Source: Austropuccinia psidii (taxonomy: Eukaryota > Basidiomycota > Pucciniomycetes > Pucciniales > Sphaerophragmiaceae). Taken from it: a DNA stretch of 64,000 nucleotides. Below are positions 11,202-23,052 of this stretch, in pieces. The translations under genes were made by a program, and so were the position numbers. The notes beneath the pieces are model-generated. The model saw only the letters and a program-made list of their open reading frames with translations. It had not been told where the DNA came from and searched no databases. The first letter of the stretch is position 1, and every line of letters starts with the position of its first letter. The stretch spans positions 32,905,094 through 32,969,093 of the forward strand of contig JALGQZ010000011.1 in assembly GCA_023105745.1 (NCBI GenBank). Reading direction: 5' to 3'.

Positions 11202-12240
11202 AATGTAGGCAAATTCAGCCAGAGGGAGCCAGGTATGCCAATCATCTTGATGATAGCTGAAATATATATGAAGGTAATGTTCTAGTATATGATTTACCCT
11301 CTCTGTCTTTCCATCAGTTTCAGGATGGTAAACAGTTGACAGATTTCTTGAAATCTTTGCTGCTGACATAAATTGGTCCAGAAGGAAAAAACAAAAAGGG
11401 AACCCCTATCACTAGCAATTCTTTGAGAAAGGCCATGCTTTGAAAAGACATTCTTGATGAATAAATGGGCCAAATCCAGTGAGTAAATTGAAGACATTGT
11501 TGGAATAGATACTGCCATTTTTGAGACCCTATCCACTATGACCAGAATTGAATCAAAAGAATTGGACAGTGGCAGTTTAGTGATAAAGTCCATTGAAAGG
11601 AAAATCCAAGGACTGTTTGGAATCAGTAGAGGTTTGAGGAGTTCAAATGTCTTGTGATGGATATTCTTGTTTCTTGAACAATGCTGAGAGGATGAAACAT
11701 AATCCTTAATGAATTGAGACATGCTGGATATGTGTAAATCCTTCTTGAAAATCTTGATAGTCTTATCTTGGAAAGGATGGCCAGCTAGAGGATAATCTTG
11801 ACTATTTTGAAGTATGCTGATCTTAATTGTGGGATAATTTGCAACCACCACCTGACCTTTGAAGAGAAGAAGCTGGGAAGAAGGATCAAGAGAATAATAT
11901 GCAGCATATTTACCTTTTCCCAAATCTTGCAGAGTACTTCTATACTGAGGATCTTGCCATAACGTCTTTTGAATTGAGTCAATCAAATTTGAAAAATATT
12001 CCACCTTGACTGCAAATAATCTAGAGGTTTGAAATTCATCCTTCTTAATGAGCTGCTCAAAATTCATTGGATGGTGGTAAGTTATTGAGAAATTAAATTC
12101 AGACAGGATCTCAGCCCGGCGGGCTTGACAGCAAGTGAGGACCTTGGAGGTCATTAAATATTGACATGAGGGGTGATTGGTAAGAACTTCAAAAGGAAAA
12201 GATAAAGAAAGAAGGAAAGCCCTCCAGCGCTTGAGATCCT
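11202..12240 (-). pseudogene. Gypsy-1 RNase H end and integrase core
   Basis: The frame 12154-11294 carries a degraded RNase H end (MTSKVLTCCQARRAE), a zinc-binding-like stretch (CSRNKNIHHK) and the integrase core with SMDFITKLPL and IASDRGSLF around the first two acidic residues. A second frame (11369-11121) holds [16 protein letters not shown] with the catalytic glutamate, and then [18 protein letters not shown] frameshift near 11330-11370 separates them. The frame runs into nested LTR A at 11201; residues after AEFAYINS are LTR sequence. The continuation is at 7362. Confidence 0.75.
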
Positions 12241-13463
12241 AGACTATTCCAAGTAGCTCCTTGTTGTGAATCTCATATCTGAGCTCTTCTGGAATGGGCT
12301 TGCAGCTATCAAATGCAATGGGATGTTTTCACAAGTCAGAAACCTGACTCAGTACAGCACCCAAGGCATAATCTGATGCATCAGTCTCTACAATGGTGCG
12401 TAGAGAAGGATTGGAGTGGTGGTGAAGGCCTTTTTGAGTTGATGAAGCTGACTAAAGGCTTCCTAATTGAGGGGGAAAATTGAATCTTCCTTGAGGAGCT
12501 TTGTGAGTAAACTGATTTTCTCACACTAATTCTTAATGAAACGGTGGTAGAATTTTGCAAAACCAAGAAATGATTGAAGAGGCTTGAGGTTTCTTGGAGG
12601 AAGCCAATTGAGAATTTTCTGGACTTCTTTTTTATCCATCTAAGGCCTTCAGATGAAACAAAATAACCTAAATACTCTGCACTTGCAAAATGGAAGACGC
12701 TCTTGGACACCTTAGAAAAAAGGTTATTGGCTCTGAGTCTTGCAAGAACAGTAGCCACATGAGTGAAATCTTTCTCCTCAGACTTGGAAAAGACCATAAT
12801 ATTGTCTAAATAGACCACATAAACATCTAGAAGATCAGAGAACATATTATTGACAAGATCTTGAAAAGAGGCATGAGCATTGGTGAGCCCAAAATGCATA
12901 ACCAAGTACTCATAACTGCCATATTTACTTCTAAAAGCTGTCAAATTTTCATCACCCTCCTTGATTCTGTGCAAGCTCTATGCACCATACAAATCAATAT
13001 TGGAAAAGTTAGAAGAACCATTAAAGAAAGTAAGCAGCTGATTCATAGGACAAACAGGATATTTGTTCTTTCTAGTAACACCATTGAATTTTTTGTAATC
13101 AACACACAAACAGAAACCCCATATTTTTTTTGACAAAGATGACAGGTGCCCCTGTTTAAGAGGAGCTTGGCTGGATGAACCCTTTCTCTAAATTCTCTGA
13201 AATTTAGGCCCTGAGTGTGTCTGACTCTTGGTTTGATAGAGAGTAGATCACCCCAACTGCAGGTAGAGACCCTCCAGCTTGATATGATGATCACAGGCCT
13301 GGTGAGGAGAAAGCTTCTCTGCTTTCACCTTGGAGAATATGTCCAAATAAGGGTGATAAGCAGAGGGTACAATGTTTATCACAGCTTCTGTTTCTTCTGG
13401 CTCTTCCTCTTCATCCCACAACTCCTCCAGGAAGTCATGATAAGATGAAGTAGGAGGTTCCAC
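12241..13463 (-). pseudogene. Gypsy-1 reverse transcriptase
   Basis: The minus-strand frame 12974-12381 contains KYGSYEYLVMHFGLTNAHASFQ and the palm motif region DVYVVYLDNIMVFSK. The conserved second aspartate of YxDD is asparagine here (YLDN, bases 12801-12812), which alone should abolish polymerase activity. Upstream fragments (13294-13043, 13463-13248) contain EELWDEEEEPEE, the acidic linker between protease and RT, in other frames. Further stops follow through the connection and RNase H part (12380-12241). Confidence 0.75.
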
Positions 13464-13999
13464 ATTCCCAAGGAAGAGATGAAGTGAAGATACAGAATTA
13501 TATTCTCCTAAATCTTGAATCTCTTTGAGGACTTCATTGCTAGATGATAGTAATGACCAATGGTAATTAAAGGAAGGAATATGAACAGAAGAAGGAAATG
13601 TTGGTTCTCTAGAATCACCAACCAGAGCTGCATATGATTTTTAAGGAGCAAATATCTTACTGGAAGATTTAGAAGTATCATAGTAGTCCTTATGATCAGC
13701 CCTTTCCTTGAATCAATAGATGTATTAAAATGATTAAGAAAGTCAAAGCCCAATATGAGTTCTTCTCCCTTGGGAGTATCAATGACTAAAAAGTCCCATT
13801 ACAAGCTTTGAAAGGAAGGGAGCTCAAACATATATTTAGTGTGGTTACTCACCCATAAGGAAGGATACTGAGAGGTTTCCAAAATTATAGGAGGAATCTC
13901 CTCTTGAAGTTCTGGCATGGTCAAAGAGTACTTGTGAACAAACTGCTTTGCAATAAATGGGTTGGTAGAACCAGAATCAATGAGAATACTGTATAACAT
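13464..13999 (-). pseudogene. Gypsy-1 aspartic protease
   Basis: The minus-strand ORF 13999-13799 contains ILIDSGSTNPFIAKQF, with the retropepsin DSG active-site triad. The segment 13753-13508 continues with LGFDFLNHFN, the typical second retropepsin hydrophobic-Gly motif, followed by linker sequence in a shifted frame. It would process the polyprotein in an intact element. It is broken by a stop near 13799. Confidence 0.7.
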
Positions 14000-14169
14000 A
14001 TTAGAGAGAAAAGAAAAAACAGTGAATTTTAAAGAATTTTTGACACCAGTATTCAGAATTCACAATTGTGCTCTGGGTGGAAAATAGTGAAGACCATTGA
14101 ACACCACATGATCTTCACTCAGGCTTTTCCTTAGCTGGGAAATTTTCCTTATGGCTGGGTAAGCTAGTT

Positions 14170-15454
14170 CTGAGGACTTTCAAAACAATTCTCAATACTA
14201 TGCTTCCCACCACAATAGGAGCACAAACCCTCCTTCATTCTTCTTTCCTTTTCAGAACTGATGAGCTTGTGGTCCTTGTTCAAGAGGGAAGAATGGGGCT
14301 TGTCCCTTTTCTGAACCCTAAAGTTCTTATTCTTGTGACTTGAACTTGAAGAATTTTGATAATGAGAAGAACTTTAATTTGAGGTGTCAGTCTTCTTTTC
14401 TTGATGATGATTCTTCTCCTTTTGCCTCATGTTACCTGGTATCAGTTTCTAGGGTAAGGTCCATTAATTCTTGAAGATAATCAATTCTTGAAGGATGGGA
14501 GGCCAATTCTTCCAGATTTATGGAGGCCAATCCCTTCCTGAAATGATGAATAAGAGCCCTTTAACCCCAATACCAAATTATTGAAACTGGACTTCTGAAA
14601 TCAGCAATCTATAAATATACATGCCCACCTTCTTTCATTCTTAGGACATTCAGCTCTGCTTCAGCTTTTCTAACTTCATTTGGCTCCCCAAATAAAGTAA
14701 ATACTTGTGATTCAAACAAGGCCCAATTATTGAGGAGGTATGCTGGGTCTTTATTGATGAGATTGGAAAGATAAGGCTCAATCCATTTTTCAGCCCTTCC
14801 AATGAGAAATGAAGTGTCATAAAGAACTTTCTTTCTGTCTTCAGATAGGTTTTCCTTGTCATTATAAAAAATAAGCTGGCAGGACTGAATAAAAATTCTG
14901 ACTTTGAAAGGTTGAGTCACATCAAAACAGTCTGGTGCCTTCATATATGGAGTCTTGAAGGCTGGTGGTCTTGAAGATTCAGGAGATGAAGAAGCTTCAA
15001 GATTGGACATAATATGGGTCATTTGTTGCATAATGGCCAATGAAAATTGGTGAGACTGATTAGAGGAAGGCTGATTAGACCAGGCTAAAGTTGGCCCTCC
15101 ATTATCTTGAGATGCCCCCACAGGAGGAGAAGCCTCAGTACAGTCAGACCCTTCCTCTTCCACAAGATTCTCCTCCTCCTCTGAGTCATCTTCACCAGGA
15201 CCTTTGAGTGTTGTCCTTTAAATTCCTGGAAAAGCACCAACTACTCCTTAAAATAGACTTGATCTTCTTGGCCCTCTTCCTTCCTTCCTGGTTGGTGCTG
15301 CTCCTTCCATGACTGGTCCTCTGTTCAAATGGGCTCTCAGTTGAGGAACGTCTTGGGTGCCATCAAGACAAACTCTTGGAGTTGGAGTAAGAACAGCTTG
15401 ATCTCTGGCCTGAAGTTCTTTCTGCCTTTCAGGAGGTGAGTGTTGGACAGGAAT
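14170..15454 (-). pseudogene. Gypsy-1 gag
   Basis: One minus-strand frame from 15454 to about 14170 reads as gag interrupted by several TAA/TAG stops (near 15250, 15220, 14608 and 14568). The probable start codon is ATT instead of ATG (15454-15452, before PVQHSPPE). The capsid region includes FKTPYMKAPDCFDVTQPFKV and GRAEKWIEPYLSNL. A CCHC zinc knuckle (CSYCGGKHSIENC, bases 14223-14185) lies near the C-terminus and would bind RNA during packaging. Capsid spacing resembles chromovirus-type fungal Gypsy gag proteins. Confidence 0.7.
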
Positions 15455-17602
15455 GATTTTAGAATATAGAATAAAATAAAATTTGGCATAAATCAAGATT
15501 GAATTTGAGGACTTAAGGCAATTTGGCAAGGAGGCTTGAAGTCAAAATCAAAAATGAATATCTTGAGGAGGTCAATAAATCAAATTGAAATATCTTCAGG
15601 TCAATCAGTCAATCAAATATTAATAAAATCTTGAAGTCTATAATCAACAATGAATTCTTGAAGGATGAATAAATCAATGAGTAAATATCTTGATGAATTC
15701 AAATCAATAAGTCTTGAGGTAAATAAATAAATAATCAGAATCAAATCAATTCAAAGTGAAACAACAGAATTTTAAGGTCAATCAATCTTGAGATCAAAAC
15801 CAAAAATTTGAAATCAATCAATAAAAATCAAATCAAGTAAAAATCTTCCTGTGAATCAGAATTCTTAAAGAATATTTTCAAAATGAATCTTGATGAATGA
15901 AGGTCTGGGTCAGAAATGGATTGAAAACCAAATTAATCTGGGACCTGAAATAAAAATTGATTGGAATATGAATGACTGAAAAGAATGGTCAGCCATACAA
16001 TTTGGAAAGAAGAGAATATTTTCATGAGATTGAGAGAAAATTCATAAAGAGAAAATCAATTTTCATGAGCAAAAGAATGATTAAAGATTGAGAATTTGAA
16101 GAAAGAATTCATTCAAGTCTTAAAAGAGTCATAACGTATTCATGGATTATTTGAAGATAAAATATAAAGAATGAAGAATGAAAACAATCAATTATGATTT
16201 GATTAATATAATTTCACAAGTGCTCTTGGGGAAAACAAGAGTGCCCTGGCACTCAAGAATCAAGAAATCATTTGGAGGGCTTCAAAAGGATAAAGAAGTA
16301 AAATAATAATATATTTCTTTAAAAGAAAGTAAGAGAAATGACAAAGTATTCCCAAGATAAGAATCAAGCCAAAGGCCAAAAGATAATAAGAAAAGCCAAA
16401 ATCGTAAGAGCCAATCAAATGAATCCTTAATTCACTGTTTCAACCTTCCAGAAAGAACAATTGAATTACTAAAGGATATGACTATCAATATCCACTGAAA
16501 GGAAAAGAAAAAGGTTCAAATTACTTACTTAACATTATCAGTATTTACTTTCAATAGAGAAAATAAAATAAGAATAAAAATAAATCCAATATATCAATTG
16601 ACTGGGGAAAACATCCCCAGGAGAGAAAAGGTGGCCAGTATATGTGAAACTTTGAAGACTAATACTTGAGGATTGATAACCCAGCTGTATGGACTGTTTT
16701 GGGTAAATATAGATCTGGTAATCTTTAGAAATGAACTGTGTGTCTTTAATTACCACAGTGGAATATGAATTGGCCCAAATGGGCCAATGCCATAAAGGCT
16801 GTCTGATTACCACCTTTATGGAATAATTTAGTTGGCCAAGGAGTTCTGGAGTGCTTGAATCCTTGACAGCTGATTTAAATAACTGACAACCTGATTGCTG
16901 TCCTCAAAAGGTCTTTTGATGCCCACCATGGATTACAAGACTAGCTGACTGAAACTGTCCTTTGAAGTGGAGTGATGGATTTGGGGATTTGATTTTAAAT
17001 GAGACAATGGGGTCCTGAAACCATCACCATTGGAATTTTGAGGAAAATGGTGCATAATGGTATATAATACCATATATGCCACATTCCTGGTTCCTGCAGT
17101 GCAGGGTCCATAACTGAGAAAACGGTCTCTGATTTAATTGAGGGGAAGCCTTGCTGGACCTGAGCTGATGGCCTCTGATTATTTTCAGAGGCCATGGGTG
17201 GAATATTGGGGTCCATGGTTTTTTATGGCCAATCTGTGGTTCTTGCGTCCTTGGGCCAATTTGGGCCAAAAAATGGGGCTCAGGTGGGCCCACCTGGCAT
17301 TGGGGGCTGATTTGCTACCCCCTTGGCCCCTTTTGGTCTCATTGGAATTAGGCCAAAAAGGGCCTAAATGGCCGGAAACCCCCTAATCAAATGGGGTGGG
17401 CCAGGGGACAAAAACCTCTGGAACTTAGAATCAAGGAAATGGCCTGGGGTTTGGAGGGTAAATAATTGGCCAAAGGGACCAATTAAACAGGATATGGCCA
17501 GAGAGTATGGGTGTGTCCCAAAGGCCAATTGGCCATATATTGGTGGAGGCTTGCATTTCCATAAAACACCAATTGGAAGGGGTCTTTCCTTTGTTTGTGA
17601 CA
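15455..17602 (-). other. Gypsy-1 leader and 5' LTR
   Basis: Non-coding sequence upstream of gag. The outer boundary is set at 17602 because TGTCACAAAC on the minus strand starts the block shared with the 3' LTR stub; the next five plus-strand bases are TTCAT. The inner LTR boundary could not be fixed. The part around 16800-17600 is richer in GC (many GGCC words) than the purine-rich 15530-16530 part, which is probably leader. Short ORFs here look like chance. Confidence 0.5.
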
Positions 17603-18433
17603 TTCATTGTAAGGAAACTCCCTTGATTTAAAGTTAAGAAAAGTTTAATCAGAATCTTACTAAAAAAAATTCACTTCACACAAAAACTGATAAAAAAATA
17701 TAATTACAAGGTAATTTAGCTTGTTCAAACCCTTTCTATGAATATATGTACATAGCTAATTAGAAGCTATAATCTATTTAGACTGAAAGTATATAACATA
17801 TTTGAATAGAAAGTTTTATTATTGGTAATAATTTTTTCACACGTGCTTAATAATAATTGAGAGGTAGAATTTATGAATGAGGCCTTTGAGAAATTTTGAA
17901 AGATTCCAGCTCAATTACTTTATTTCTCCCTTCTCTTTGACCATTTCTAAGGTAAGATTACTATGAGAATATTTTTCTAGAACAATGAAAGATTAATATT
18001 GGACTTTTTTTATGTGTACTGAAAATAATCAATTCCTTTCTTCTCAAATGTAAAAATTAGACATGATAGGGTTATGAATTGATTCTTGGATCATTCTTCA
18101 CAAACTTCAGTGAATATGAATTTTCAATTCTCTTATTTTTTGGAGTTGATATTTTTCTTTAATTAAGCTTTAATAGTATTTATTTTTATTCCTTTCTAGA
18201 TTGAAAGATAAAATTCTTATAATGAAAAGGAAAAATTTCAAGTTATTTTTTATGTAGATATCCAGAACCATTTGGTATGAAGTCAGATGTTTTTTGGCTT
18301 AAATAGAGATTTTTGCACATAAAAATTAAGTAACTTTGTACAAAATATCACTCTTTTATTTTTGATAAAATAATTCACCATATTTTTTGTACATAGATGT
18401 TTCAAGACTCACTGGACTTAAAAGGCTCCTTAC
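17603..18433. other. stretch without a recognised gene
   Basis: AT-rich, stop-dense sequence between Gypsy-1 and solo LTR C. No feature seen. Confidence 0.5.
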
Positions 18434-18438
18434 TTTAG

Positions 18439-20305
18439 TGTAATATTTGCCTATTGAAATTTTGATAATATTACTATTAATCAACAGTACTAAGACTGTT
18501 CTTATGAAATATTATAATAATAATTATTATTATAGCCACAATGAAATAATTAAATAATTAATTATTTCTTTTACTTGTTATACACTACTAGTGATCTTAA
18601 CAGTAAGCAGTAATTGTCTACTAGATTCAATTACAGGAAGTATTTAATCATAAAACTTCTTTATTAAGATAATAGAATTGTTTTAATATGTAATAATCTT
18701 ATGTGAGAATAATTATAAATATAATTTAATACTCCAAAGAGCTTATCAAAGATAAAAGTAGAGAAATTTGACAGGAAATTGTGGATTTTAAAGGGATCAA
18801 AAATGTATATATAACAGTATTAAAACAATATAAAGTTGATTTGTATGATTTGAAGTCTTTCTAATTGATTCTTAAATAATAAAACACTCAAAGAAAACTT
18901 TTAACTAATACTTACTTGTTGGTAATAAAGGTATAATAGAATAATGTGATGATCTGGAAAAAGCAGCAAGAGGAGGCCTCTTCTAAGTCTAAGACAGCTC
19001 ACAGAGGCGTGCCATGGAGGAAATTAAAAAACCAGTGAGTGAGAAAATAATAAACCTTTTTGGATTATTTATTGCATCATCTGTTGTCACATAAGATTAT
19101 CATAATTACTCAATTGATGCTTTTATGTGACTACCAACCCATTTGTGGTTAAGAATAAAAGGAGTAACAGCTGTAAATCTACGTTTATTCCAAAATAATA
19201 ATTTATTTCTCAAAGTTATCAATGCTATTGGAAATTTCATTGCAGAGTGTATTTTCTGTCAATTTTTAAAGATTAAGTATTTCACATGGAATCATCAAAA
19301 ATGGACTGTAAGTAAAAATTTTAATTTTACTTATAAAAGTATAATTCTTTTTGATTTTTATATGAATTATACAGTTCTTAGTTGATCCTAAAGGTTCTGG
19401 AAATATTTATTAAGAATTGTATTTCAAATGAATTTTTTAACTTTTTACCTCCTTTCTACAGAGAATTGCAAATAGCACTCTATGGCTAGTTGCTATGAGG
19501 TAAATCAATGGATACTAGTCCAAAATTGGTTTCAATTACTCTTTTTGGGTTTATACATGGAAATTCATTAAGAGTTGACATGGTTACAGGAGTCTCAGTT
19601 GCTCTTTACCTCCTTGGCACGTCAAAATAGCAGCTTATTTGCTATTTTCTTATGATATAATGAAGTTTTGACTTGGTAACTAAGTTCCCAAAAGGTTTTA
19701 GTTTACTAATTGGGCCAAGATCAGCCATGGATCCAAGCTTTGGAGCTGTTCATGCTCAGAGGCCTCAGAAGTTGGGTACCCTGGCTCTCTTTGATGTGTT
19801 TTGTCCCCCTTGACTTATTTTTACGTCAAAATAGAAATTCAGGCTTAAAGTTAGATATCCACTATGGGTTTACCAAAAGTGTATGTAAGAATACCATAAT
19901 AATAAGTGCCAAAAACATGAATAACACTATTCTTAGTGTATATTTAACATGGGATTTCTCACATTCCCATTATTTTGGCGTGAAATTGAGAAAAACAAAA
20001 GTTTTCACGGTTCTTTTATGTGGTATTGATGATGTGGTATTGAATTATTTTCCATATTACCACCTCAAAGAGTTGATTTAAGCTTATTCACTCTGTGGAT
20101 CTACCCTAGGTGAATTTTTGTTTAGAATCCAAATCTGGCCTGAAATCCATGGATATACTTACTCAATAAAAAGTTATTCATCTTTTCTAAAATATAAAAT
20201 GATGAATTTTGAATATATGCATGACTTATGGATTATGCATAGTCCAGAATTTTTTAAGATAATTATGGCCTATTTGGGTGTGTAAAATATACCTCAAGGC
20301 TCACA
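18439..20305 (-). mobile_element. solo LTR C
   Basis: On the minus strand it starts TGTGAGCCTTGAGG (20305) and ends AATATTACA (18439). An exact target duplication TTTAG lies at 18434-18438 and 20306-20310. It is 1867 bp and colinear with LTR A in opposite orientation, but without LTR A's nested insertion; it therefore shows the empty site of LTR B. The small ORFs at 19143-19385 and 19710-20081 are LTR sequence, not genes. Confidence 0.85.
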
Positions 20306-20310
20306 TTTAG

Positions 20311-21326
20311 CCTAAACCAACAACAAACATTGAATCTTTTCCTTCTCCTCTATCTCCACATTGTGCCTTCTTTCTCTTTTATTATTACTTCCTTTAAAGC
20401 CTTTTTTATGACAACTTGTTATTTCTTTTCCTCTTCATTAACTTCTTATATTTTTTTGTATCATTTAGTATCATTTCCCTAAAATCTCTTTCTTCTTCCT
20501 ATTTTTACTATCACCGCCATTTTTTCAAATCCTGTAATCCACTGTTAGGTAATATTCAGAAATGTCTTTTTATTATTGTTTTCCCTCATATAAGAATTTT
20601 GTAATCCACAGTTAGTATTACATTCTAGAAACTCAAAGCTATGAAATATTGGGGAAGTCTCAAAAGCAATCAATATTAATCCTTGACTTTGCTTTCTGGA
20701 ATAATCTTTCATCAAACAGCCTCAAGAAGTTGAAATAGATCTCCTTAATGGTAGAGAAGCTAAAAAAATCTTGAAGGAGTTTTTACTCACCAACTGGAGG
20801 ATATCTCTGATAATTTTCATTAAATTAACTTATTCTATATTTTTAATTGAAAACCTTTTCAAAGATCATTTCTACTGTTGATAGGGAGATTATGTGATTT
20901 CTATGGAGAAGCCTTATATTTTCAAAAGATTCATTTGAGAGAAGTAGTTAATTTATTAATATTGATGAAAATTTCCTGTGCTAAAAATCTCATTTTTTGT
21001 ATTTTGTTTTTTTACTAACACAAGCTTATTTTGATATCAGATACCAATAGCTAAGCTAACTTTAAAGCTTTAATCTCCACATATCTGTAGGGAAATTAAA
21101 GTTCTCAAGATACATCAAGATGATCTGTAAAAGATAATTGATAAAAACATTTATCCTCACTTTGCAATGTCTACTTGGACTATTTTGATTTTTTGTTATG
21201 TAAATTTGCAAACATTTGTAGAATTATGATTCTGAAATCTTGAAATAAATCATATTATATTATGATCATGCATGGATTTCTTTTCTTAAAAAAGGTTTCA
21301 TGAAAACTTAAGCTTCTTCTTCAATT
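20311..21326. other. stretch without a recognised gene
   Basis: AT-rich sequence between two solo LTRs, pyrimidine-rich at 20330-20530. Nothing assignable. Confidence 0.5.
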
Positions 21327-21331
21327 GGCAT

Positions 21332-23047
21332 TGTGAGCCTTGGAGGTATTTTCAGATACCTAAAAGACCACAAATAATAAAACAATATACAATTATAAAC
21401 AAAATAAATTTATTTATATTTTCAAAAAAAAATTAAAATATAGAAATAAATTTATACAAAAAAATCAAAATTTAATTATAATTCAAAAAAAAATTACATT
21501 GAAATTTAAATTTGTGAAAACACATTTTTACTTGAAAAAATTAAGTAAAAATAAATTTTTAACAAAAATACCAAAGTTAAAATATTCTAGAAAAAAAGTT
21601 ATATAAAAATTATTATGACTTTTTATCCTACAAATCAACATATGAAAATTATTTCACCATTGGACTCCTCATAAAAAATGAGGTGGGGTCACCTCTGGGT
21701 AAAATTTCTGTAACTCAACTCTAAATAAGCTTAAAGTAATTTCTTAGTGTTTTCTGTACAAAAGTTTAAGATCCTCAAAACCTTAATTCAATTCACATCA
21801 AATGTGGTGATAACCATCAATTTTTGTGTTAAAATTGTGGTGTTGCATGTAGTTTAGAATTTTTGAGGAATTGAAGTATTTGCAATTGAAATGTCAAAAT
21901 GTGTGCATGACTCAATTGAATTACATATTTAAATTATAATTATAATACATGATGAGGAATTGAAGAAAAAATAAATTGGAAAGACTGATTCTGGGGGGGA
22001 AGGAATCTTGGCTCCAACAGGGATCCAGACCCCCAAATTCCTTACTGACAGGCATGAGATGTCAAACTTTACACCAAATTTCATCACTTTTGGCCTGGAA
22101 TTGAGTCACAGGGTCTGTGTCTCCATTGATGATGAGGTTTTGATACCAACCAGGGCAGTTTTAACTGTTCCCAAGAGGGTAAAACTACCCTTAAGATAAA
22201 ACAAACATTTTAAGAACAGTTTCAACCGGTTTTGACGTCTCTTACACACATTGTGATGTGTTTTGGAGGCTTAAAACCATCTATTACTGTAGCAATGGCT
22301 GATTTGAGGGTCCAAAAAGGCTAAAGCCAGTCCTTTTGTGGTCTAAACCAGGGTTCAATGATGCCATAATTGGCTTTTCTGTTGTCATAGTGTTAGCCAC
22401 TACTGACAAGAGAAAATTTTACTTTTGGAGTAAAAGAATTGATGGTTATAAAAGAATGTCTTCTTTGCCCCACTTTTCTCTTCATGTTAGAATCTTTTCC
22501 TTTGATAATTAGTTTGAACACTGTTAAACCAATAAGTAAAATATTCCAACAGCCCTTTTAAAATCATTTTTAAACTTTTAACCATGTGAAAAAATTATTA
22601 TAATGATTTTTACCCCTTGAACCACCCCATAAGTGAATTAAAGCATCTTTCATCACTGTTAACTTTTTCACTTTGTTTCCAAATTCACTCTGGTCACTTT
22701 TGCGTGTGTTTTCTCCTTAATAATATTTTTCATGACTCTGTCCTTATATTAATTTCCTGTAGTCCTTTGCTCAATTAATTCCAATTGAAATTGCTCTTGA
22801 AGAAATTTCTTTTATAGCCTTGAATATCTCTTGTAGAGTATTTTTGGCTAAATTTTTATTGTTTGTAAAACATTACATCTTTATAATATTATTTTCTTAT
22901 ACTGATAAAGCTTGAACAATAAAATCCATGTGTTTTCTCTTAAAAATCTTATTTCATACTATTTTTAATCAATTTTTACATTAAACAAATTTTGAGGACA
23001 GGAAAAGTACTTAGTTTTTAATCAAATTTTCATATCCACGCCTTACA
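21332..23047 (+). mobile_element. solo LTR D (Gypsy-2 family)
   Basis: It starts TGTGAGCCTTGGAGG and ends CATATCCACGCCTTACA. Flanks are GGCAT (21327-21331) and GGCCT (23048-23052), a target duplication with one mismatch. It is 1716 bp and aligns with the Gypsy-2 LTR over its length, including the promoter-like block with TATAAAAG near 22451. No primer-binding site or coding region follows, so it is a solo LTR. The ORF at 22008-22199 is LTR sequence. Confidence 0.85.
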
Positions 23048-23052
23048 GGCCT

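Larger units (their letters stand above)
5847..17602 (-). mobile_element. Gypsy-1, decayed Ty3/Gypsy LTR retrotransposon with nested insertions
   Basis: A minus-strand element with gag (about 15454-14170), protease, reverse transcriptase, RNase H and integrase (about 13999-11202), and the integrase C-terminal part displaced to 7362-6639 by a 3.8-kb nested LTR. An 80-bp stretch at 5847-5926 matches 17522-17602 in the same orientation (both contain CCACCAATATAT and CCAATTGGTGTTTT on the minus strand), which I take as the 3' LTR stub and the 5' LTR start. A polypurine run ending GGGGGGTAC abuts the 3' LTR start. The 3' LTR is truncated after about 80 bp, so no target duplication can be confirmed. 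Every gene carries stops or frameshifts; it is an old insertion. Confidence 0.75.

Noticed and set aside
19143..20081. ORFs at 19143-19385 and 19710-20081 and their counterpart at 7551-7886
   Set aside because: These are parts of solo LTRs A and C. Frames are not shared consistently and no domain is present.
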